Of a stretch of DNA of 64,000 nt, positions 47,851 through 55,705 are shown in pieces. Where the stretch lies: NCBI GenBank assembly GCA_934631025.1, contig CAKTXR010000009.1:20871-84870 (forward strand), read 5' to 3'. Below the pieces are notes generated by a model. It did no database searches and had not been told where the DNA came from. It saw only the letters and a list, made by a program, of their open reading frames with translations. Source of the DNA: an uncultured Clostridia bacterium. Lineage in GTDB: Bacteria; Bacillota; Clostridia; Christensenellales; Aristaeellaceae. The position numbers were made by a program, and so were the translations under genes. Every line of letters starts with the position of its first letter. Position 1 is the first letter of the stretch.

Positions 47851-49251
47851 ATGGGCAAACCGACGGGATTCCTCGAAATACCGCGCGAAGAAAACCCCTT
47901 CCGCGCCTGGGACGAGCGCATCGGCGATTTTGCCGATCTGCACACGCCCCTCTCCGACGCGGCGCGCCGGGATCAGGCCGCGCGCTGCATGAACTGCGGC
48001 GTGCCCTACTGCCAGAGCGGCTACGGCTGTCCGCTGCACAACCTCATTCCCGAATGGAACGACCTGATCTATCGCGGCGCGGTGCGCGAGGCGTTCGAGC
48101 GGCTGATCAAGACAGCGCCCTTCCCGGAGTTCACCGGCCACGTCTGTCCGGCGCTGTGCGAAAAGGCGTGCATGCTCGCCCCGACGGACGGCGGCGCGGC
48201 CAACCGCGATACCGAGCTGTATCTCATCGAGACGGCGTACAAAAACGGCTGGATGAAGCCGCGTCTGCCGCTTCGCCGCACGGGAAAGCGCGTCGCAATC
48301 GTCGGCGCGGGGCCGAGCGGACTGGCCGCCGCCGACAAACTCAACCGGCTGGGGCATTTCGTCGACGTGTACGACCGCGCCGACCGGCCGGGCGGCCTGC
48401 TGACCTACGGCATCCCGAACATGAAGCTGTCCAAGGAGATCGTCGCGCGGCGCATCCGACTGATGGAGGAGGAGGGCGTTCACTTCCACATGAGCGCGTC
48501 CGTTTCCCCCGAAACGCTGACCGGCTACGACGCGGCCCTGCTCTGCTGCGGCGCGCGCCGTCCCCGCCCGCTGAACGTCGAGGGCGAAACGGCGAAAAAC
48601 GTACTCTTTGCGGTCGACTACCTCACCGAAGCGACCCGCGCGCTGCTCGGTCATCGCGAAAGCCGCCTGAGCGCCGAGGGAAAGCATGTCGTCATCATCG
48701 GCGGCGGCGATACCGGCAACGACTGCGCGGGCACGGCGATCCGGCAGAAATGCGCCTCAATCGTGCAGCTCGAGCTGATGAGCGCGCCGCCCGTCGACCG
48801 CCTGCCGAGCAACCCCTGGCCGGAATGGCCGCGCACGCTGCGCACCGATTACGGCCTGACCGAGGCCATCGCACGGCAGGGCGCGGATCCCCGCCTGTAC
48901 TGCACGACGGTCAAACGCGTCATTCCCGATGAAAGCGGCGCGGTCAAAGCGCTTGAAATCGTGTCTGTCCGCTGGGGCGCGCGCGGCTTTGAGCTTCTGC
49001 CCGACACGGCGCGGATCATCCCCTGCGACATGGCGCTGATCGCGGCGGGCTTCCTCGGCTGCGAGAATGCCACCGCGGAGACGTTTAATCTCGCGCTGAC
49101 AAAGCGCGGCGCGGTCGAAACCGACGGCACGCATCGCATTTCCGGCGCGCTGTTCACGGCGGGCGATATGCGCACGGGGCAGTCGCTGGTGGTACGCGCC
49201 ATGGCCGACGCGCTCGCCGCCGCGGATGAAATCCACGCGTTCCTGTCATAA
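47851..49251 (+). CDS. gltD: Glutamate synthase, small subunit (NADPH)
   Basis: Feeds electrons from NADPH through FAD and 4Fe-4S clusters to GltB. 466 residues. The N-terminal cluster-binding region holds RCMNCGVPYCQSGYGCPLHN and HVCPALCEKACMLA. Then come the FAD dinucleotide fold VAIVGAGPSGLAAADKL and RPGGLLTYGIPNMKL, the NAD(P) fold VVIIGGGDTGNDCAG, and the C-terminal FAD motif ALFTAGDMRTGQSLVV. The ATG at 47851 is preferred because AAGGA lies 11 bases upstream; an in-frame GTG at 47842, inside the end of gltB, is too close. Confidence 0.96.
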   Translation: MGKPTGFLEIPREENPFRAWDERIGDFADLHTPLSDAARRDQAARCMNCGVPYCQSGYGCPLHNLIPEWNDLIYRGAVREAFERLIKTAPFPEFTGHVCPALCEKACMLAPTDGGAANRDTELYLIETAYKNGWMKPRLPLRRTGKRVAIVGAGPSGLAAADKLNRLGHFVDVYDRADRPGGLLTYGIPNMKLSKEIVARRIRLMEEEGVHFHMSASVSPETLTGYDAALLCCGARRPRPLNVEGETAKNVLFAVDYLTEATRALLGHRESRLSAEGKHVVIIGGGDTGNDCAGTAIRQKCASIVQLELMSAPPVDRLPSNPWPEWPRTLRTDYGLTEAIARQGADPRLYCTTVKRVIPDESGAVKALEIVSVRWGARGFELLPDTARIIPCDMALIAAGFLGCENATAETFNLALTKRGAVETDGTHRISGALFTAGDMRTGQSLVVRAMADALAAADEIHAFLS

Positions 49252-49276
49252 AATCTCATTTCCCCTTCAAAAGGAC

Positions 49277-49331
49277 GAGGGCGTCCGACCGAAGCTTTTT
49301 CGGTCAGGCGCTCTCTTTCTTTATATTTTTC
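49277..49331 (+). terminator. Terminator/attenuator between gltD and amt
   Basis: GAGGGCGTC pairs with GGCGCTCTC around an inner GACCGAA...TTCGGTC hairpin, followed by TTTCTTTATATTTTT. The 5' arm can instead fold into GGAC-GAGGGC-GTCC. No promoter was seen between this and amt, so amt expression seems to need readthrough. Confidence 0.7.
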
Positions 49332-49362
49332 CCCCACCACGACAACGGAAAGGATGGTTCTC

Positions 49363-51072
49363 ATGACATTCAGTTCGGTCAACACCATTTGGGTTCTGCT
49401 GGGCGCGGCGCTCGTGTTCTTCATGCAGGCCGGCTTCTCGATGTGCGAGGCCGGATTCACCCGCCCGAAAAACACCGGCAACATACTGATGAAAAACCTC
49501 ATGGACTTCTGCATCGGCACGCCCGCCTACTTCCTGCTGGGCTTCGGGCTGATGTTCGGCACGGGCAGCGCGGTCATCGGCTGGCTGGATCCGGGTATTG
49601 CGCGCGACTATTCGGCGATACTGCCCGCCGGCGTGCCGCTGTGGGCGTTCGCCATATTCCAGACGGTGTTCTGCGCCACCTCGGCGACCATCGTTTCCGG
49701 CGCAATGGCCGAGCGCACGCGCTTTTCAGCCTACTGCGTCTATTCGGCGGCGATTTCGCTGCTGATCTATCCGATCTCCGGCCACTGGATCTGGGGCGGC
49801 GGCTGGCTTTCTCAGCTGGGCTTTCACGATTTCGCCGGCTCGACGGCCGTGCACATGGTGGGCGGCGTATGCGCGCTCATCGGCGCGAAAATGCTCGGCC
49901 CGCGCATCGGCAAATACGACAAAAACGGCAAGCCGCGCGCCATACTGGGGCACAACCTGAGCCTGGCGGCGCTGGGCGTGTTCATACTCTGGTTCTGCTG
50001 GTTCGGCTTTAACGGCGCGTCCACGGTGGGCATGGATTCGGACGAGCTGGTCACCAGCGCGGGCCTCGTGTTCTTCAACACCAACATGGCCGCGGCGGTC
50101 GCCTGCTGCACCACGATGATCATCACCTGGATCCGCTATGGCAAGCCCGACGTGTCCATGACATACAATGCGGCGCTGGCCGGCCTTGTGGGCGTGACAG
50201 CCGGCTGCGATGCGATCAGCCCCGTCGGCGCGGCGATCATCGGCCTGACCACGGGCACGGCAATCGTGTTCGCCGTGGAGCTCTTCGACAAGAAGCTCAG
50301 AATCGACGATCCCGTGGGCGCGATCTCCGTTCACGGCGTGTGCGGCGCGCTGGGCACAATCATGACCGGCCTGCTGGCCACGGGCGTTTCAACCGAGAAG
50401 GGACTTTTCTACGGCGGCGGCTTCCATTTCTTGGGCGTGCAGCTGCTGGGCGTGCTCTCCGTCGCGCTTTATGTGGCGCTGATCATCACGGCGGTGTTCA
50501 CGATCATCAGACGCACCATCGGCCTGCGCGCCGACCGCGCCGACGAACTGACCGGCCTGGATGTTTCCGAGCACGGCCTGCCCAGCGCCTATGCCGGCTT
50601 TGCCATGTCGCCCGACGCGCTGCCTGAGGACGACGCGCCCGTCGTCGTCGACGGCGATATTCCCGCCGCCGAGGCCGTGCCGGTCAAAACGGTGGAGAGC
50701 GGCGCGCTCACGCGTCCCAAATTCACCAAGGTTGAAATCATCTGCAAGGAGGGCCGTCTGGACGCGCTCAAGAATGCGCTCAGCGCCATCGGCATCACCG
50801 GCATGACCGTCTCGCATGTGCTGGGCTGCGGCCAGCAGAAGGGCAAGCCCGAGTTTTACCGGGGCGTGCAGGTCGAGCCGACGCTGCTGCCCAAGGTGCA
50901 GCTGGACGTTGTCGTGAGCAAGGTGCCGGTCTCCAGCGTCATCGCCGCGGCCAAGAAGGTGCTCTATACCGGCCATATCGGCGACGGCAAAATCTTCGTC
51001 TACGATGTGGAAAACGTCATCAAGGTGCGCACCGGCGAAGAGGGCTACGACGCGCTTCAGGACGTCGAATAA
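49363..51072 (+). CDS. amt: Ammonium transporter fused to a PII signalling domain
   Basis: 569 residues. Residues about 1-390 are an 11-helix Amt channel: FMQAGFSMCEAGFTRPKNTG, SATIVSGAMAERT, FNGASTVGMDS and the signature DDPVGAISVHGVCGALGTI. After an acidic linker (about 395-450), residues 453-569 are a full PII (GlnB/GlnK) domain: FTKVEIICKEGRLDALKNAL, T-loop region KPEFYRGVQVE, and C-terminal GDGKIFVYDVENVIKVRTGE. The tyrosine uridylylated in E. coli GlnB is Val here. The fusion places the usual soluble regulator GlnK in cis. Start 49363 follows AAAGGA; it is last in the nitrogen cluster. Confidence 0.95.
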   Translation: MTFSSVNTIWVLLGAALVFFMQAGFSMCEAGFTRPKNTGNILMKNLMDFCIGTPAYFLLGFGLMFGTGSAVIGWLDPGIARDYSAILPAGVPLWAFAIFQTVFCATSATIVSGAMAERTRFSAYCVYSAAISLLIYPISGHWIWGGGWLSQLGFHDFAGSTAVHMVGGVCALIGAKMLGPRIGKYDKNGKPRAILGHNLSLAALGVFILWFCWFGFNGASTVGMDSDELVTSAGLVFFNTNMAAAVACCTTMIITWIRYGKPDVSMTYNAALAGLVGVTAGCDAISPVGAAIIGLTTGTAIVFAVELFDKKLRIDDPVGAISVHGVCGALGTIMTGLLATGVSTEKGLFYGGGFHFLGVQLLGVLSVALYVALIITAVFTIIRRTIGLRADRADELTGLDVSEHGLPSAYAGFAMSPDALPEDDAPVVVDGDIPAAEAVPVKTVESGALTRPKFTKVEIICKEGRLDALKNALSAIGITGMTVSHVLGCGQQKGKPEFYRGVQVEPTLLPKVQLDVVVSKVPVSSVIAAAKKVLYTGHIGDGKIFVYDVENVIKVRTGEEGYDALQDVE

Positions 51073-51135
51073 TCCGTCCCCCCGCACCGCGCCGGGCGCT
51101 CTCCCTCCCTTTCGCGCCCGGCGCACTCACAAATA

Positions 51136-51180
51136 CGCCCCGCCCTTCCGAAAAAAATCCGGAAGAGCGGGGCGCTTTTA
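51136..51180 (+). terminator. Terminator of the nitrogen cluster
   Basis: CGCCCCGC-C-CTTCCG pairs with CGGAAG-A-GCGGGGCG, then CTTTTA. A near copy lies at 51342-51384. The bases between the two hairpins (51181-51341) contain no gene. Confidence 0.85.
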
Positions 51181-51341
51181 TAGCTCCTGCCGGCAGGCGT
51201 TCGCATAGAAAAAGCCAATCAGCACAAATCGCTTTTTTATCAGTCCACAAAGGAAAGTCACAGGCCGGGCGGCGCTGAATCGACATTTCCCCCGCCGCAG
51301 CGAACGCTTCCTCCCCCCCCGCATTCGCATCCGGTGCGCGC

Positions 51342-51384
51342 AAAACGCCCCGCCCTTCCGAAAAAATCCGGAAGGCGCGGGGCG
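51342..51384 (-). terminator. Terminator of the SIMPL-domain gene
   Basis: CGCCCCGC...GCGGGGCG hairpin followed by TTTTG on the reverse strand, 16 bases after the stop codon. Nearly identical to the hairpin at 51136-51180. Confidence 0.8.
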
Positions 51385-51399
51385 CTTTCATATCGTCTG

Positions 51400-52080
51400 T
51401 CAGTCGTTCACATCATAGGTCACGGTGACGGAGGAGGTCACGCTCACCATGCCGCCCATCAGCGAGGTGGACGCGCCGGCCGCCGCGTCCATGGTATAGG
51501 CGCGGGCGCTGCCGCCGTCGTAATAGCTGGAGTTTTCCTCAACGCTCTCGGGCAGGGCGGGGAGCGTCACGCCCGCGGCCTTGGCCATAACGCCCGCGCG
51601 GCGAATACCGTCGGCGACGGCCAGTTCGAGCGCCCTGTCCTGAAGCGCGGTCAGATCGGCCACGCCGAAGGTCACGCCGCCCACCTGATTCGCGCCGGCG
51701 GCCACGGCCACGTCGATCATCTCGCCGGCCTTGCTCAGATCGCGCACGATCACGTTGAGCGAGCAGGACGCGACATACTGGATGTCCGAGGGATCGTCGT
51801 AATTATAGTTGTTGTAGATGCTGTAATAGCCGGTCTGGACGTCCTTTTCGTCGATACCGGCGTTCTTGAGCGCCTCGACGACCGCGGCCAGCTTCTCGTT
51901 GACCAGCGCCTGCGCGGCGGCCACGTCGCTCTTCGTCTCCTCAACGCCCAGCGACAGCGTGACCATATCCGGCTCGGCCTGCACGGTGGCGCTGCCGGTC
52001 ACGGCAATCTTCGTGTCGGCCAGCGCGGCGGCGGGCAGCATCAGCAGCAGAACAAACAGCAGGGACAGGAACTTCTTCAT
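51400..52080 (-). CDS. SIMPL-domain (DUF541) secreted protein
   Basis: 226 residues. A signal peptide MKKFLSLLFVLLLMLPAAAL ends at ADT. The mature protein is a SIMPL/DUF541 domain, starting IAVTGSATVQAEPDMVTLSL, with GYYSIYNNYNYDDP and ALELAVADGIRRAGVMAKAA. Such proteins occur in the periplasm or outside the cell wall; their function is not settled. The ATG at 52080 is chosen because AAGGAG lies nine bases upstream; ATG 52089 touches the ribosome site. It is 172 bases downstream of, and in the same direction as, the U32-like gene, but has its own terminator. Confidence 0.85.
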   Translation of the reverse strand: MKKFLSLLFVLLLMLPAAALADTKIAVTGSATVQAEPDMVTLSLGVEETKSDVAAAQALVNEKLAAVVEALKNAGIDEKDVQTGYYSIYNNYNYDDPSDIQYVASCSLNVIVRDLSKAGEMIDVAVAAGANQVGGVTFGVADLTALQDRALELAVADGIRRAGVMAKAAGVTLPALPESVEENSSYYDGGSARAYTMDAAAGASTSLMGGMVSVTSSVTVTYDVND

Positions 52081-52252
52081 ATCATTCATCTCCTTTTCAA
52101 GAAAACGGCTCGTTTTTCGCTTTCCGTTTCGCTCTCTAAGGCGCGCGATTCTCTCAAAAAGTTCCCGACTTTTCTGTGGCTTTTTCACGCGGGATTCCCC
52201 ACCCCGCCGCTTGAAACCGATCCAGTGCAGCACACGGGTCTTTCCGCGCCGC

Positions 52253-53155
52253 CTAAAACAGATCGAGCGTGTTGCTCAGATAGATTTCCTCGCGCACGCG
52301 CAGCTGATACTCCGGCTTTGTCATGTAATAGAGCAGAAATTCGAGGATCAGCGCGCTGCCCAGCCCCCGCCCCTCGATCTTGAAATTTGAAAAGCCCATG
52401 GGCAGATACACGCGCCGTATATCCTCCGCGCCGATGAACCCCTGATTCTCCATCGCCCGCGAAAAGCGATAGCCCTCGCGCGCGTCAGGCGAGCGGCAGA
52501 TAAAGTCGCTCTCCTCGCCCAGACTCTTCCGGCTCACCGCCTCATAGCAGGCCTTCCGATCCTTGCAGCCGAAAAAGCAGCACTCGTTGACGAGGAACTC
52601 CGCCTTGTCCTTCTGCGCGTTCGTCAGCGTCTTAAGCCGGTCAAACGCCCGATTCAGCCGGAAATCCGGCACGACATAGCGAAACTCCTCCCGATCCAGC
52701 TCGCGGCGCAGATCGTCGAAATCGGTCAGCACCTTGGTCGTGGAGGAGACGAAATACAGCTTCGGATACCTTGCCCGCAGATACTCAAGCAGCCTGTCCG
52801 AATGGACGATCACGCCGCTTTGCGTTTTATTCGCTTCAAACAGGCGGCAGAGCGCGTTGCATTTCGCGTCGGCAAGGTACTCCTCATTCAGAAGCGAATT
52901 GCTGAACGTCAGCCGCGCGGAAAGGCCGTATTCCCGCGTGAGCGCCAGCACTGACCGCGCGTCGGCCTCGCCGTTTTCCACGCGGCCGCCGCCCCACAGG
53001 CAGTCCGCCGGCGCGCCGTAGATCGACGCAATATCGCACCAGTCATAAAAATACTCCCGATGCGCGCGGTAAAGCGGCAGAAACGCGCAGTAAAAATCAT
53101 AAAACTCAAACAGTCCCGGCAGATGATAATGCGCAATGTTTCTCGAATCGTTCAT
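52253..53155 (-). CDS. Peptidase U32-like protein, divergent
   Basis: 300 residues. TIM-barrel-like strands are visible (LFEFYDFYCAFLPLYR, GVIVHSDRLLEYL, LYFVSSTTKVLTDF, RYVVPDFRLNRAFDRL). The cysteine-containing segment NECCFFGCKDRKACYEAVS and the later NFKIEGRGLG match the layout of the U32 group (prephenate-like barrel with a Cys motif and FKIEGR), but overall similarity is weak and the family call is tentative. U32 proteins include tRNA and rRNA hydroxylation factors. It overlaps the upstream ATPase gene by four bases, so the two proteins are probably made in fixed ratio and may act together. Confidence 0.5.
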   Translation of the reverse strand: MNDSRNIAHYHLPGLFEFYDFYCAFLPLYRAHREYFYDWCDIASIYGAPADCLWGGGRVENGEADARSVLALTREYGLSARLTFSNSLLNEEYLADAKCNALCRLFEANKTQSGVIVHSDRLLEYLRARYPKLYFVSSTTKVLTDFDDLRRELDREEFRYVVPDFRLNRAFDRLKTLTNAQKDKAEFLVNECCFFGCKDRKACYEAVSRKSLGEESDFICRSPDAREGYRFSRAMENQGFIGAEDIRRVYLPMGFSNFKIEGRGLGSALILEFLLYYMTKPEYQLRVREEIYLSNTLDLF

Positions 53156-53880
53156 GGCTCTTCGTCGTCGGCCAGCAGCCTGTTCAGCACGGCCCGCCTG
53201 TTGTTGATGAACATCTCGGTGATCCTGTAGCTCTCCGTGTCCTCATAAGTACACGGATGGATGCGCCCTTCGTCGAAGCAGTAGATCTGCGCGTCCGGCA
53301 GCCCGAGCAGAATCGGCGAGTGCGTGGCGATCAGAAACTGCGCGCCCGCTTGTGCGTATTCGTGTATCTGCGCGAGCAGCGCCAGCTGCCGCTGCGGGGA
53401 GAGCGCCGCTTCCGGCTCGTCCATGATGTACAGGCTGTTTTCCCGCAGATTGTCCTCCGCCAGCGCCATGAAGCTCTCGCCGTGCGACTTTTTGTGATAC
53501 TCCTTTGACGGATGCGCCGGGTCCACATAGTCCTCTTCCTTGGTCGCGACGTTATAGAAGCTCTCGGCGCGCAGGAAATAGCCGAACTGCTCCCTGCGCC
53601 AGCCCTTGATGACGCGGATGGCGTTATGCAGCTCGGAATGCGAATCGTATGTGGAGAAGGCATAGTTCTTCGTGCCGCCCTCGGGATTGAAGCCGTGCGC
53701 CACGGCGATCGCTTCGAGCAGCGTCGATTTGCCGCTCCCGTTTTCGCCGACGAAGAACGTGACCGGCCCCGCGAAATCAATCCGCTCAACGCCGTCGAGC
53801 GCTTCTATGTCCCTTAAATAGCTGTATTCGCCGATCCTGCTCCAGTCGATCGTTACGCCGCGGATAAACAGCTCGTTCAT
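53152..53880 (-). CDS. AAA-type ATPase (ABC-like AAA_21 group)
   Basis: 242 residues. Walker A GENGSGKST lies at residues 45-53 and is preceded by AGPVTFFV. The Q-loop region includes SHGESFMAL with a signature-like SHGE. Walker B is SLYIMDEPEAALSP, and the H-loop is FLIATHSPILLGLP. It therefore resembles stand-alone OLD/RecF-like ATPases used as accessory proteins or in defence systems. There is no nuclease (TOPRIM) domain at the C-terminus and none next door. The start at 53880 has GGAGGG close upstream. It is joined to the U32-like gene by a four-base overlap and lies 12 bases after deoA. Confidence 0.75.
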   Translation of the reverse strand: MNELFIRGVTIDWSRIGEYSYLRDIEALDGVERIDFAGPVTFFVGENGSGKSTLLEAIAVAHGFNPEGGTKNYAFSTYDSHSELHNAIRVIKGWRREQFGYFLRAESFYNVATKEEDYVDPAHPSKEYHKKSHGESFMALAEDNLRENSLYIMDEPEAALSPQRQLALLAQIHEYAQAGAQFLIATHSPILLGLPDAQIYCFDEGRIHPCTYEDTESYRITEMFINNRRAVLNRLLADDEEP

Positions 53881-53891
53881 GTGCCCTCCGC

Positions 53892-55199
53892 TCATTCGAT
53901 CACGCGGTAGATCAGCGGCCGCGTTTGCGCCATTGGCTCCTCCGAAAGCGTCAGCGCGCCCGAGAGCCGCTTCTGCGCCGCCGCCACGTCCGAGCGCGCG
54001 CCGACGTGCAGCTCGCACCACGCTTCGCCCTTCTCGACGAACTCGCCCAGCCGCTTCTTCATGATAATTCCCGCCGCCGGATCGATCACGTCGTCGGCCT
54101 TCTCGCGCCCCGCGCCCAGCGCCTGCGCCGCATAGCCGATATCCGATGTGGCGATCGCATGCACATAGCCGCTCTTTTCCGCCGCGACGTCAATGCGCCT
54201 TTCGGCCTGCGGCAGGCGATCCGGCTCACAGGCCACGCGCCGGTCGCCCCCCTGCGCTTCGATCATGTCGGCCAGTTTTTTAAGCCCGCGCCCGTCCGCC
54301 AACGCCGCGCGCAGCATGGCCATGGCTTCGTCCGCGCTGTCCGCCAGACGGCACGACCTGAGCATCTGCGCGCCCAGCTGGAGCGACACGTCGAGCAGCG
54401 CCCCGCCCGCGCGGCCGGAGAGCACCTCTATGGCCTCGCGCACCTCGAGCGCGTTGCCCACATACAGCCCGAGCGGCTGATCCATGTCGGTCACCAGCGC
54501 GCTGAAGCGGCGGCCCGTGCCGCGCCCGATGCGCACCATCGTCTCGGCCAGCTCTATGCTCTTTTCCAGCGTGGGCATGACCGCGCCGGAGCCGGCCTTC
54601 ACGTCCAGCACGACGCTCTGGCAGCCCGCCGCGATCTTCTTGGACAATATCGACGAGGTGACCAGCGGCAGCGAATCGACCGTCGCGGTCACGTCGCGCA
54701 GCGCGTAGAGCTTCTTGTCGGCGGGGGCCAGCTCGCCGGTCTGCCCGATGACGGCCAGGCCAATGGCGTTCACCTGATCGATGAACGCGCGCGCGCTCAG
54801 ATCGACCCGCACGCCGGGGATCGATTCCAGCTTGTCCAGCGTACCGCCGGTGAAGCCCAGCCCGCGGCCGGACATCTTGGCCACCTTCGCCCCGCAGGCC
54901 GCGCACAGCGGCGCGACGATCAGCGTCGTGGTGTCGCCCACGCCGCCGGTGGAGTGCTTGTCCACGGTGGGGCCGTTGATTTCGCCGAGGTCGAGCCGCT
55001 CGCCCGAATCGGCCATTTCCATCGTCAGCGCGACCGTCTCGCGGTCGCTCATGCCCCTGATGCAGACGGCCATCAGCATCGCGGAGAGCTGATAATCGGC
55101 GAACGAGCCGTCGCACGCGCCGCGCACGAAGGCGTGGATTTCCTCGCGGCTCAGTTCCTGTCCCAGCCGCTTTTTCATAATCACGTCGCAGGGATTCAT
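53892..55199 (-). CDS. Pyrimidine-nucleoside (thymidine) phosphorylase
   Basis: Cleaves thymidine, uridine or deoxyuridine to the free base and sugar-1-phosphate. 435 residues, the usual length. The family signature is SGRGLGFTGGTLDKLESIPG (about residue 107), with phosphate-binding KHSTGGVGDTTTLIVAP near 80-97 and the C-terminal beta/alpha domain GIIMKKRLGEFVEKGEAW. Members in Bacillota are usually the broad-specificity Pdp type, in E. coli DeoA; specificity cannot be settled here. Start 55199 follows AAGGATGA. The ATG overlaps the stop of the upstream glycosylase gene (ATGA). Confidence 0.93.
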   Translation of the reverse strand: MNPCDVIMKKRLGQELSREEIHAFVRGACDGSFADYQLSAMLMAVCIRGMSDRETVALTMEMADSGERLDLGEINGPTVDKHSTGGVGDTTTLIVAPLCAACGAKVAKMSGRGLGFTGGTLDKLESIPGVRVDLSARAFIDQVNAIGLAVIGQTGELAPADKKLYALRDVTATVDSLPLVTSSILSKKIAAGCQSVVLDVKAGSGAVMPTLEKSIELAETMVRIGRGTGRRFSALVTDMDQPLGLYVGNALEVREAIEVLSGRAGGALLDVSLQLGAQMLRSCRLADSADEAMAMLRAALADGRGLKKLADMIEAQGGDRRVACEPDRLPQAERRIDVAAEKSGYVHAIATSDIGYAAQALGAGREKADDVIDPAAGIIMKKRLGEFVEKGEAWCELHVGARSDVAAAQKRLSGALTLSEEPMAQTRPLIYRVIE

Positions 55200-55705
55200 T
55201 TCGCATTCATCCTTTCCGTGCGTCCGGCAAAGGCGCGCCGCCACGCCTCGAGCTTTTTTTCAAACGGCAGCGTGTAGGCCGGACTGGTCGAGGGCAGGCG
55301 CTCGATATAAAGCCCCGCCCGCTCAATATTCATCTTTGAAAACAGCCTGCAGGCCTCGCCGCCGTTGAGGAATATCCGCTCGATATGCGGATACTTTTCC
55401 AGCAGCGCGCCCACGTCGTTGAGGATCACGTCCTTCATCGCCGCGTCCAGCGAGCCTTCCCGCTCGCAGGAGGCCGCCGTGTCCCAGAGCGCGACGCCGT
55501 GCCGCAAAAGCATCGCCTTTTTGTCCGCGATTGTAATCGGCGCATCCTCGCCCAGCACGCGCGCCATGACCGGCCAGAAGGCGTTGCGCGGATGCGCGTA
55601 GTAAAACGCCCCCTCGAGCGATTTCACGCTGGGCATCGTGCCCAGTATCAGCGTATGGCAGCCCCCGTCGATCACCGGCGGGAAGGAGTATATGCGTTTC
55701 GTCAT
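55196..55705 (-). CDS. DNA-deoxyinosine glycosylase (family 6 uracil-DNA glycosylase superfamily)
   Basis: Removes hypoxanthine from deaminated adenine in DNA. 169 residues. The N-terminus SFPPVIDGGCHTLILGTMPS, then VKSLEGAFYYAHPRNAFWPV, is the pattern of the HDG family (GTMPS motif, Y-x-H-P-x-N-x-F-W). RIFLNGGEACRLF and LPSTSPAYTLPFEKKLEAWR form the second motif. It overlaps both neighbours by four bases (histidine kinase upstream, deoA downstream), so a repair enzyme and a nucleoside-salvage enzyme are translated together from a sensor-kinase operon. Confidence 0.9.
   Translation of the reverse strand: MTKRIYSFPPVIDGGCHTLILGTMPSVKSLEGAFYYAHPRNAFWPVMARVLGEDAPITIADKKAMLLRHGVALWDTAASCEREGSLDAAMKDVILNDVGALLEKYPHIERIFLNGGEACRLFSKMNIERAGLYIERLPSTSPAYTLPFEKKLEAWRRAFAGRTERMNAK

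Noticed and set aside
52253..53880. Two-gene anti-phage defence system (ATPase plus effector)
   Set aside because: The ATPase resembles those in some defence systems, but the partner has no nuclease, protease or toxin motif that I can support, and the pair sits in a metabolic and regulatory operon. Kept only as an open possibility.
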